Assembly: GCA_905221605.1 (NCBI GenBank)
Contig: CAJNDS010000001.1
Span: 440,025 to 504,024, forward strand
Direction: 5' to 3'
DNA: 64,000 nucleotides
From: Symbiodinium natans
Taxonomy: Eukaryota > Sar > Dinophyceae > Suessiales > Symbiodiniaceae
The notes under the pieces are model-generated. The model saw only the letters and a list, made by a program, of their open reading frames with translations. It made no database searches and was not told the DNA's origin. Positions 48,516 to 56,365 of the stretch are shown piece after piece (the stretch's first letter is position 1; every line of letters begins with the position of its first letter). Made by a program: the position numbers and the translations under genes.

Positions 48516-50152
48516 TTGGTGCAGCTTGCAGGAGAGGCCCCTACTGCGACAAAGGCTGAGACCTCGTGGCTGCAGGCGTGGTCTCCTCATATTTAGGGTT
48601 TAGGGTTTAGGGTTTAGGGTTTAGGGTGTCCCAAACCGACCGCAAGCACACCCGCGACATGTGAAGGATCGTGAGTTTCGAGGAAGGGTGCAGCTTCCTT
48701 CTCTAAACCCCAACCTTCTCTCAGCCCTTTAAACCCAGTCCCTAAAACCTTAAAACCCTAAAACCAATCTGTAAACCCTAACCTTCTCTAAGCCCTAAAC
48801 CCAGTCCCTACAACCTTAAAACCCTAAAACCAAAAGATATCCCTAAACCCTAAACCCTAAACCCTAAACCCAGTCCCTAAAACCTGAAAACCCTAAAACC
48901 CCCAAGATATCCCTAGACCCTAAGCTCCCAAAAGCCCGTCAACCGTGGACTGCCAGGTCCTCGAAGATGACCGCCCCAAACACCCTAAAACCCTTAAACC
49001 CTTAAACTCAAAACCCGTTGAGGGTTTAGGGTTTAGGGTTAGGGTTTAGGGTTCGGGGTTCGGGGTTCGGGTTTCGGGTTTCGGGTTTCGGGTTTCGGGT
49101 TGACCCTAGAAACCTGAAAACTCCAAAGCAAGTCTGCCTTGGGAGGTCACGAAGGCCTTGACCTTGTCAGCTGTTGCGCTTGCGACAGGAGTTTTTTAGG
49201 GTGTATGGCTTCTAGCTTAGGGTTTAGGCCCCACCCCCAACCCCCCCCCCCCCGCCCCTGGCCAACCCGGTTTCGGGCGTAGAGCTTGGAGGGCTTTTGG
49301 GCCAATGTGCGCTTTTTTGTGCTGGAGGTCGTCGGGGAGACCCCAACAAATTACGGGGATTTACGAAGACGCTTCAGGGGCTTCCTGTAGACCCTCAACT
49401 GTAAACCCTCTAAACCCTCTAAAGACTCTAAACCCTCCAAACCCTAAACCCGAAACCTTAAACCCTAAACCCTCGAAACCCTAAACCCTAGCGTTAAGGG
49501 CCGCAGAACTGAAGCTCGACTTGAAAGCTACTTGGAGCCCTCCTGTGTTGGTTGGGTTTAGGGCTTCGGGGCTAACGGTTTAGGATTTGGGGTTTGGGGT
49601 GTGGGGCTTGTTTAGGGTTTAGGGTTTAGGATGTAGGGTTTAGGGTTTAGGTTTTGGGGTTTGGGCTTGGGGTTTGGGCTTTGGTGTTTGGGGTTTCGGG
49701 TTTCGAAGTGTGGGACTGGGCTACCCTAAACCCTAAACCCCAAACCCCAAACCCTAAACCCTCTTAAGCCTTAAACGGCCTCCCAAGCGGTCGACAAAGC
49801 CCCCCTTCTGCCCCCTTCTCAAGGTGCGCTTGTCTCCCATGGCTCTAGTTCTCGCCGAGCAGCTGCATATCCATCCTCTGGGCGTCGCTTCTTGCAGCCT
49901 CGGCTGAGCTTGGGGATCCTAGGGTTTAAAGGGGTTGTAGGGTTTCTAGGGCTTATAGGGTTGATAGTGTTGAGGGTTTAGGGTTCATACGGCTTAAAGG
50001 GCTTACAGGGTTTGTAGGGCTTATAGGGTTTTGTTGTGTTCAGGGTGGCTTATAGGGCTTTGTGTTTAGGGTTTGGGGATCGGAGCAGAACTGGGGGTTT
50101 AGGCCTGCATGATATTAGGGACTGGGGAATGCGGCTTAGGGTTAATGGGGTT
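48516..50152. other. telomere-like region with weak exon islands
   Basis: Mostly TTTAGGG-type repeats, including a GGGTTTC/GGGTTCG variant block at about 49050-49100 and a poly-C tract near 49239. Minus-strand islands at about 48955-48985 (VIFEDLAVHG) and 49110-49185 (ADKVKAFVTSQGRLALEF) have open frames and may be exons of an unrecognised gene. Nothing could be joined in phase. Confidence 0.35.
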
Positions 50153-50157
50153 TAGGG
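50153..50157. repeat. target site duplication (left), TAGGG
   Basis: TAGGG immediately precedes the left LTR and is repeated at 62184-62188 immediately after the right LTR. Both copies are part of a telomere-like TTTAGGG tract, so the element inserted into that repeat. Confidence 0.85.
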
Positions 50158-50366
50158 TACGGGGGGCAACCGAAGGAGGACAGGGAACAAAACAGTCAAC
50201 CCCAACAGAAGCCCTTGATCCCCTGGACCAACCAACACCAAACCAACACACACTTCTTTCTTCAGGGCGCATGCCCAAGTTCCTTGAGCCAAAAGAATTA
50301 CCGGGTGCATTGACCCTTCAACTTTCAACACCAACTCTTTTCTACAATACCAACTGCAGCTCCGCA
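50158..50366 (-). repeat. 3' LTR (209 bp)
   Basis: Direct repeat of 61975-62183 with one mismatch (50289 C versus 62106 G). In element orientation it begins TG and ends TA, not the usual CA. Confidence 0.95.
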
Positions 50367-50379
50367 CTCCCCCTGTCCT
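50367..50379 (-). promoter_or_regulatory. polypurine tract
   Basis: Minus-strand AGGACAGGGGGAG directly adjoins the 3' LTR start (TGCGG), the expected place for the plus-strand primer of reverse transcription. Confidence 0.8.
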
Positions 50380-50532
50380 AGAGGTGCAGACCTTTGGCCA
50401 AAAACCGCCATTTAGGCAGCAGCCAGCTGCTTGAAATGCACATTATGGTTTTACGTCATCCAGGACGAACCTTCAGCTCATTGGCCGAATCCCTTACCAT
50501 TGAGGATTTCTTCACCTCGCACTTGAAAAAAT

Positions 50533-53500
50533 TCACGTTCCAGCGGCCCGTTCCTCACCAAGGAACTCAGCATTCACCACCCAGCCATCCTTGAGGCAAT
50601 GCTTACAAAGCGTCTTAGCCCTGGGCTGTGAATATCGCAGAACATCACAGTCACTGCTTGCGTGCATACAGTTCCCACCCACTGTTGTATACAAAGTGGC
50701 ACTCGCAGGAATAACCACCACTTTCTTAACCCACAGCCTTTTATACAGCTGCCGAAAGAGGCACCATGCCAACTCCCAGAGTATAATTGCTGCCACCAAA
50801 TACGCAACAAGGTCTGAATTGTTGACGAGCATTTCAATACCTTGAGCCAGAACAATAACCGTAGATGTGTTGGCGACCTTGCACACCCCTTCTTCTGAGC
50901 AAAAGAAACCAGCGTTTGACACTTCTTCTCCACCAGTTGCCATCCCTTGCAGAGATGCAGCCACCATCATGACCGCCATTGCAAGCGAGGCCCTCTTCAA
51001 GTCAGTTCCTTGTACCAACAGTCGGAGACCCCAAAGTGCCTTTTGCTTTGCATACACCTGTCCACTCATCAATTTGGTCAACAGGTCAGCGATCATATAC
51101 TCACCGCGAAGGTGCGCGATCACCATATAACCACGGTCTACCAGAGACCTGACACCGGCTGCTCGAATTCTCAGGTGTCTTGTCCTCCAGCTTCCAGCCG
51201 GATATTGAATGATTGAGCGTGTCGAAACCGAATCTGTATACAGCACTTTTTGCAGCGATTCTTCACCTGTTCCAACCAAAGCGGCAATTATAGGGGCGCA
51301 CGACTGAATCATCGTTGCTCCCTCTATGGACGCATGTAATTCAGCTTCAGCAGTACTTAAAGCCACCGTTGATTGTCTCTGCGTTGCCCACATCACTGGG
51401 CAATCACCCCAAACCACTACCGCTCCTGAGTGGCTCTTTTCGTTTTCACCTGCTGCAAAGCTAGCATCCGCGTAGGACTCCACCACCTTGACGCCTCGCC
51501 CACAACGCAACACCTCATTCCTTTCTTTTTCGCATGTTGCGATTGCTCCAAACGTCAGGCCTAACGTTGGAGTTGCAGCAAGGTATCGAAATACCTCCTC
51601 AGCCTTTTTAACCACAAATCGCGGCCTTCGGGATGTCCACAAAGACAACTGGCTTGTGCAGAAAGCCAAATCAGGTCGAGTTTTGATTGCCACCCAGAGG
51701 AACTCCCCTACGGCACCTTGAGCCGCTCGCAAGGAAGGAATATCTACCTCCTCTTCTTCACCTGGAGTTTCTTTCACCATTGGCAGGTTACTCCCTTTTC
51801 CAGTTTCATCGATCTGATACCCTCGTCGGTTCAGCAAATCTCTCACGAAGTCCTCCTGGTTGAGAAAGAAGCTGCCATTTCGATACCAGATTTGGACACC
51901 CAAAAACTTCAGGAATCCATCACCACAGCCTGGACCACAGAACTCGGGTTCAGAAGTTTTCCACTCCTTCCTGATCTGTTCCAAGGCTTCCCGGAGCACT
52001 GTCATAGTCCCAGCCATCAAAAAATCATCCACGTAAAGACCCATTGTCCCTACCAACTTGCTTGCACCTTCCGGCTTTTCTTGTGCCATAATAAGGAACA
52101 GACTTGGGTCTGCATTGGACCTCTGAAAGCTCATTGCTTGTCCATCCTTTGACACCCAAGACATACCTTGAAGACGTTGGTCTCGCCACTCCACCCATGC
52201 TGCAGGACTTTCGGCCAAACCGTACAAGGCCTTTCTCACAATCCACCGCTCCTCCTTTGTGCAAAGACCCAATTTCACCGCCGCCCTTGGGGGCTGCACC
52301 ACCACCAGACGCCCTTCTCTTTGCGCCCTATTCATCGGCGCCGTCAGAAAAGCTTTGGAAATGTCTAAGCCAGCGATGATCCACACCATACATGCTGCGT
52401 GCCTCACTTGACACCTGAATGTAGTTGAATCTAAACCAGGAGCGTACAGCGAGTGACGACTGAGGGACCTCGGCCCTTCATATTCTGTAGCTGCCGTTGA
52501 CGAAATAAAGTTCCCACATGCACAGATACGGGCACGTCGCCTCCCTGTCCCTTGCTTCCGGGTAAACACCACCAGACTGGGAACGTACTCAATCACCGGT
52601 GCATTAGGCTCTTCCGCCAATCTGTCCAGCTTTTCTTGAGTTGTTGGTTCCACCACCTCCAACTCTTTCACCAAAGACGTCACCTCGTCCGACAATGATT
52701 CCCTCCACTTTTCCAGCTCTTGCATGGCTTCTTGTGTAGGGATTGTTTTTGTTTGCAGGAACTCAACCTCCTCTGCTGCCTCAAGCGCGGTATTTTCTTG
52801 TACCATTTGCTGAACTTGAGCTGCTTTGACCAAAAACTTCGAGAGCTGTTCCTCAGCCCTTTTTGCTTTAACCAGCCATTCTCTAGTCTCTGATCCTTTT
52901 TCCTCATTCGACTCATTGGCCGATCCATGGAACTCGTCCAAAATGCAACATTCCTGTTCAGCAATTAGGCGTCGAATACTCAAATGCTCCTCTAGAGCCC
53001 ATTGATGCGCTTCGAACACAGCGTAGTCGACTTCCTCTGCAAGGTCGTCCAGCGAGGTCTCTTTCAACGTCATTTTTAACCATTTCCTTTTTTCACCTTC
53101 TTCAGCTTGTGGTTCCGGAAGAGGAAACTTGCATTGGAGAAGATAGCACCTATCCTTGTAGCTCAAACGCTCCATAAAAACAGGTGTGTACCCTGTCAAG
53201 GATACCCTGTTCCCTTTCCAAGGCATAGGACCATGCAGTTTTCTCGGAAAGAACGACATGAAGTTCCAGTGGATATCGACCAATTTTCCAGGTAAGACTT
53301 TCTTCCCATAGGATTGCTCCACCACTTCAGCTCCTTCCTCTAAAACCTTTTCATCCTCAACCCACAGCTGACCATCTTTATAGTCACCAAAGCCACACAC
53401 ATAATTGCAGCAATGTTTTTCATTGTGACTATCCCTATGCAATGACACCGGAGCATTGCACGAGATCTGAAGAGCAGAAAATTTGGCTTCAGGATTGTGG

Positions 53501-54429
53501 TGCCTCACGAATGATGCCAAATAACGACATAGCCATGGTCTTCGATGAGTCTCTTTTGTAATACCACACACTCCGCCATGAGTATAGTGGCCCAACACCA
53601 GAGCTCGCGTACTTGTGCACCAATTGTTGATACCACCTCTTCGATTCACCCTCTTTGGGTATACAATCCCTTCCAAAAGCTCCTCACAGTCCACGTAATC
53701 ATACATAGACCTTTCATACATTGACTTGGCTTTTTGCTCTTCTTTTTCCAACTGTGTTCCATCCTCAGCAGTTTCACTTTTGCAGACCAAATAAGCATTT
53801 TCATGAGGAGAACAGCAAGTCGGCCAATACTCATCACCAGGAACATTGTCCTCAACATCTGCATTTTCTTCCAGCTCCCCCAGACCCTGCATGTCATCCT
53901 CGAAAATTTCTAAGGGCGGGCTCTCCCCCCGCTTGCGAAGCAAGCGCAAGGAGCCCACATGACCACGCAGTGAAGAGGCCGGGCTTGTTTCCTTTAACCG
54001 ATGGCGAACCGGAGGATCGCGAGGCGGAGGTAAAGGAGGACCTTCCTCATCAGCGAACCGAAGCGCTGGTTTTTTCCCTTTGAGACGATGCTCTGGAGGA
54101 GAAGGCTCCTGTTCTTCCACCACCCCTTCCAGCTCCAATTCAGGCGGTTCCTTTATATTGGAAAAAATCGTAGTGCAGGGAAATAACACCAGTTCATCCG
54201 GATCTTTTGCAGTCCCTTGAGCTTCCACCCAATAACCACCAGGTAGGTCATCGCATGGACCCAAAAGAAGCGCGGGCTGCGTACGATCGACCCATTGCCG
54301 ACCTTTCTTTGTTCCATCCGGACCCAGCAACTCCCACGGACGACGTTTGACTTGAATTTGAGCACCAAAGGGAAGCAATGCTTTCGGTTTCAACCCCAAC
54401 TCCCTTTCAGCTTTCTGCCACCGTAACAT
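50533..54429 (-). CDS. copia pol C-terminal part: 2OG-oxygenase-like domain, RT, RNase H, TM tail
   Basis: An intact 1298-aa frame. Residues about 1-70 end the integrase region; 90-260 is an acidic/proline linker. Residues about 265-425 look like a 2-oxoglutarate/Fe(II) dioxygenase: H331-x-D333 in LHRDSHN, FGDYKDGQLW, then H399 with R408 in KLHGPMPWKGNRVSL. RT follows (DISKAFLTAP, LYGLAESPAAW, YVDD near residue 799), then RNase H (SYADASFA near 984, ALSTAEAELHA). The last about 140 residues hold one or two hydrophobic segments (LVAAIILWELAWCLF) and a Cys/His module (HASSDC ... TLCKHC) unusual for copia pol. Frame and motifs are seen; the dioxygenase call rests on motif spacing. Methionine 1 is not a true start, since the frame is continuous with upstream integrase. 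Confidence 0.88.
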   Translation of the reverse strand: MLRWQKAERELGLKPKALLPFGAQIQVKRRPWELLGPDGTKKGRQWVDRTQPALLLGPCDDLPGGYWVEAQGTAKDPDELVLFPCTTIFSNIKEPPELELEGVVEEQEPSPPEHRLKGKKPALRFADEEGPPLPPPRDPPVRHRLKETSPASSLRGHVGSLRLLRKRGESPPLEIFEDDMQGLGELEENADVEDNVPGDEYWPTCCSPHENAYLVCKSETAEDGTQLEKEEQKAKSMYERSMYDYVDCEELLEGIVYPKRVNRRGGINNWCTSTRALVLGHYTHGGVCGITKETHRRPWLCRYLASFVRHHNPEAKFSALQISCNAPVSLHRDSHNEKHCCNYVCGFGDYKDGQLWVEDEKVLEEGAEVVEQSYGKKVLPGKLVDIHWNFMSFFPRKLHGPMPWKGNRVSLTGYTPVFMERLSYKDRCYLLQCKFPLPEPQAEEGEKRKWLKMTLKETSLDDLAEEVDYAVFEAHQWALEEHLSIRRLIAEQECCILDEFHGSANESNEEKGSETREWLVKAKRAEEQLSKFLVKAAQVQQMVQENTALEAAEEVEFLQTKTIPTQEAMQELEKWRESLSDEVTSLVKELEVVEPTTQEKLDRLAEEPNAPVIEYVPSLVVFTRKQGTGRRRARICACGNFISSTAATEYEGPRSLSRHSLYAPGLDSTTFRCQVRHAACMVWIIAGLDISKAFLTAPMNRAQREGRLVVVQPPRAAVKLGLCTKEERWIVRKALYGLAESPAAWVEWRDQRLQGMSWVSKDGQAMSFQRSNADPSLFLIMAQEKPEGASKLVGTMGLYVDDFLMAGTMTVLREALEQIRKEWKTSEPEFCGPGCGDGFLKFLGVQIWYRNGSFFLNQEDFVRDLLNRRGYQIDETGKGSNLPMVKETPGEEEEVDIPSLRAAQGAVGEFLWVAIKTRPDLAFCTSQLSLWTSRRPRFVVKKAEEVFRYLAATPTLGLTFGAIATCEKERNEVLRCGRGVKVVESYADASFAAGENEKSHSGAVVVWGDCPVMWATQRQSTVALSTAEAELHASIEGATMIQSCAPIIAALVGTGEESLQKVLYTDSVSTRSIIQYPAGSWRTRHLRIRAAGVRSLVDRGYMVIAHLRGEYMIADLLTKLMSGQVYAKQKALWGLRLLVQGTDLKRASLAMAVMMVAASLQGMATGGEEVSNAGFFCSEEGVCKVANTSTVIVLAQGIEMLVNNSDLVAYLVAAIILWELAWCLFRQLYKRLWVKKVVVIPASATLYTTVGGNCMHASSDCDVLRYSQPRAKTLCKHCLKDGWVVNAEFLGEERAAGT

Positions 54430-55117
54430 TGGCCAATGGCGAGCAGCCAGTGCCCAGTACGCCGGCCCGAGTCGCGCCTCCTTTAAGAGCGACCTGACAC
54501 CACGTTTGAATTAAACCCACACATGCTTCAGCGCGCCCATTTGTTTGCGGGACTCCAGGATCACCAGTGGTCCTATATATCAGACGAGTTTCACAAAAGG
54601 ACCGGAAGCGTGCATTGACAAACTCCCCCGCTCGATCTGAGTGGATTCTCAACACCGGATACCCATGTCTCTGCAAGCGCACCATCATCCTTTGAACCGC
54701 CGACAAAACAGTTGTTTGCTGTTTGTCCACAATCGGCTCCACCATAACGAAGTTGATCATACGGACAGGTTGGGTCAAGTGGTCCTTCAGTTCCTTCCAG
54801 GATTTTTCAGAAGCTTGGATTTTCAACACCTCTGCCTCCAGAACTGGCGCAGGTTCCACCGGCGCAGAGTCTTCCTCCTCGAAGTTAGCGACTGCATCGC
54901 CTAACCATTCTCCGACACCAGCACCTTCATCTGCCACCTGATCTCCAACATTGGAAATTGATACACACCAATAACAGCGTGTCGTGGCTTCTGCTGGTGA
55001 GCATCCTTTGAACACTTGTATGGACCTGCCAAGTCCAATGATAAAGTGTAGGCATCCCCATGCTTCCGCCTCAAATGGCGACGCTCTTTTCCAGCGGCAG
55101 ACACACAAATTTGACAA
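54407..55117 (-). CDS. copia integrase catalytic core (frame-shifted segment)
   Basis: Contains the second and third catalytic acidic residues of the DDE integrase: RIHSDRAGEF and PQTNGRAEAC. The first Asp lies upstream in another frame (LSLDLAGPY, in 54901-55728). The frame changes at about 54940-54965 (upstream junction) and again at about 54477-54486, where the next frame (ARLGPAYWALAARHW) leads into the RT ORF. The two changes are opposite in sign and restore the original phase. Confidence 0.78.
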   Translation of the reverse strand: MSNLCVCRWKRASPFEAEAWGCLHFIIGLGRSIQVFKGCSPAEATTRCYWCVSISNVGDQVADEGAGVGEWLGDAVANFEEEDSAPVEPAPVLEAEVLKIQASEKSWKELKDHLTQPVRMINFVMVEPIVDKQQTTVLSAVQRMMVRLQRHGYPVLRIHSDRAGEFVNARFRSFCETRLIYRTTGDPGVPQTNGRAEACVGLIQTWCQVALKGGATRAGVLGTGCSPLANVTVAES

Positions 55118-55728
55118 TCACGTCTGAAAGGAATATGCCCCCTTAGGCAATGATCACGGAAAGCTCGCTCCTCAGCTGTCAACCTCCGTAACGTCCCTTC
55201 TCGTTCTTCCTTTTTTAACACCATAGCTTCCCGTTCAGCATCGCTCTCATGCAACCATTGTGCCAACCTGTGACGTATTCTTTTAACCAATCCAAACGCC
55301 CATCGCGCCCATACGGAGGATTGTCCAATACGCTCTTCCAGGGTAGAAGCGAATGTTGCTGACCACGGAACAACCACGCGAACTTGTTCCAACGATTCCC
55401 ATAGTTCCATATCAGACACCAGGAAAGTCGTAGGTTTCACCAGAGCATGTCCCAACGCTCCTTGATCAAAATGTGCAGCGTACATTCCATAACGCTCACA
55501 AAAGCTTTTCACCTCTGGCCAACTCCAGAAGGTAGGACTTGAGAGCCCTTCCTGAGAACCATCCACCAGATCCTCAGCACTCAAGACCGTTTTGCCGTTC
55601 TGAGAGAAATCCTTCCCTATGAGTTCAGGGTCCCCAGGGCTTTCCATGCCAAAGAAGACAGAACTTCCATTGATGACTTCAGCAGTTCCACACCTTGAAT
55701 GCACCGCCACGTCATATAGGAAAAGCAT
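54901..55728 (-). CDS. copia pol segment: end of methyltransferase-like domain, then integrase zinc finger and first Asp
   Basis: The N-terminal half has FFGMESPGDPE and HFDQGALGH...KPTTF, which fit the later part of the methyltransferase-like segment upstream. The C-terminal half has the integrase His/Cys region (HCLRGHIPFRRDCQIC) and the first catalytic Asp (LSLDLAGPY). The frame is open upstream of the listed Met to about 55790, where a base appears to be missing relative to the neighbouring frame. Confidence 0.65.
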   Translation of the reverse strand: MLFLYDVAVHSRCGTAEVINGSSVFFGMESPGDPELIGKDFSQNGKTVLSAEDLVDGSQEGLSSPTFWSWPEVKSFCERYGMYAAHFDQGALGHALVKPTTFLVSDMELWESLEQVRVVVPWSATFASTLEERIGQSSVWARWAFGLVKRIRHRLAQWLHESDAEREAMVLKKEEREGTLRRLTAEERAFRDHCLRGHIPFRRDCQICVSAAGKERRHLRRKHGDAYTLSLDLAGPYKCSKDAHQQKPRHAVIGVYQFPMLEIRWQMKVLVSENG

Positions 55729-55757
55729 CTTCAGAAGTAAAACACCATCCTTTTGAG

Positions 55758-56114
55758 CTAATTCTTGATGTGGCCAAGGAAGACTTTTACTCCCAACCGT
55801 TCAGGCCCACAGCGCCGGCGTAATACAGGTGGACCACCGTCTTCACCTCTCAACCTTGACACTGTCCTGCATGGAGGTCCTCCAACCACAGCAACCACCT
55901 TTCCTTCAGCCGCCAGATGCAGAAGATACTTCCAGACGCTCGAATTATGTAGGTCACCGCCTTTCTTCAAACCCAGCTCCAGTACCTCCACATCCCGACT
56001 GGGAAAATGCCATTTTTGTTTTCCCGAAAATAGGTGTACCACCACCCTTTTTGCTCGCGCCAGCCGTCTCCTTTTATGACGGTTGAAAGGCAACGCCGCA
56101 ATCAATATCTCCAC
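55758..56114 (-). CDS. cytosine-methyltransferase-like segment of the retrotransposon
   Basis: The frame reads VVHLFSG (motif I-like), DVEVLELGLKKGGDL, then VVGGPPCRTVSRLR, which resembles the catalytic PPC motif IV of C5 DNA methyltransferases. The next segment (FFGMESP) could be the ENV-like motif VI. DNMT genes captured by retrotransposons are known in dinoflagellates, which supports the idea, but the domain is divergent and methylation activity is not shown. The frame is shifted relative to gag by an apparent extra base near 56080-56110 and shifted back near 55790. Confidence 0.55.
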   Translation of the reverse strand: MEILIAALPFNRHKRRRLARAKRVVVHLFSGKQKWHFPSRDVEVLELGLKKGGDLHNSSVWKYLLHLAAEGKVVAVVGGPPCRTVSRLRGEDGGPPVLRRRCGPERLGVKVFLGHIKN

Positions 56115-56365
56115 GTGGCAACAGCTCCATCAGCATATTTTCTGGTATATCCCCGTAACACCACCGAAGAAATCTCCAGCATGCCTGGACGAACTCCTCC
56201 TCATTCGCTGACGCTGTCCGCGCTGCGCTTTGCAACGACGTTTTTACAGCCACCTCGTTGTCCGTATTCGGACACCCTTGAACCATACGTGCCACCTTCA
56301 ATGCTTGCTTTGGTGAACACCAATCCATTTCATCGATGATCTGAAGCGCCACCTCCTTTTCCAAA
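56074..56365 (-). CDS. continuation of gag-pol frame beyond the nested transposon
   Basis: Reads LEKEVALQIIDEM and onward to a stop at 56074-56076. It is in the same frame as the gag ORF once the nested element and one target-duplication copy are removed. The upstream extension to 56439 is transposon sequence, not gene. Confidence 0.7.
56358..56365. repeat. 8-bp target duplication of the nested transposon (left)
   Basis: TTTCCAAA, repeated at 58605-58612. The 2247 bp removed with one copy is a multiple of three, and both flanks read in the same frame. Confidence 0.75.

Noticed and set aside
51718..52152. Plus-strand ORFs of 85-190 aa within the retrotransposon
   Set aside because: Shadows of the pol and gag frames with no motifs of their own.
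54470..56110. Programmed frameshifting to express pol
   Set aside because: There are four shifts in pol of both signs, with no shared slippery site; indels or errors explain them better.
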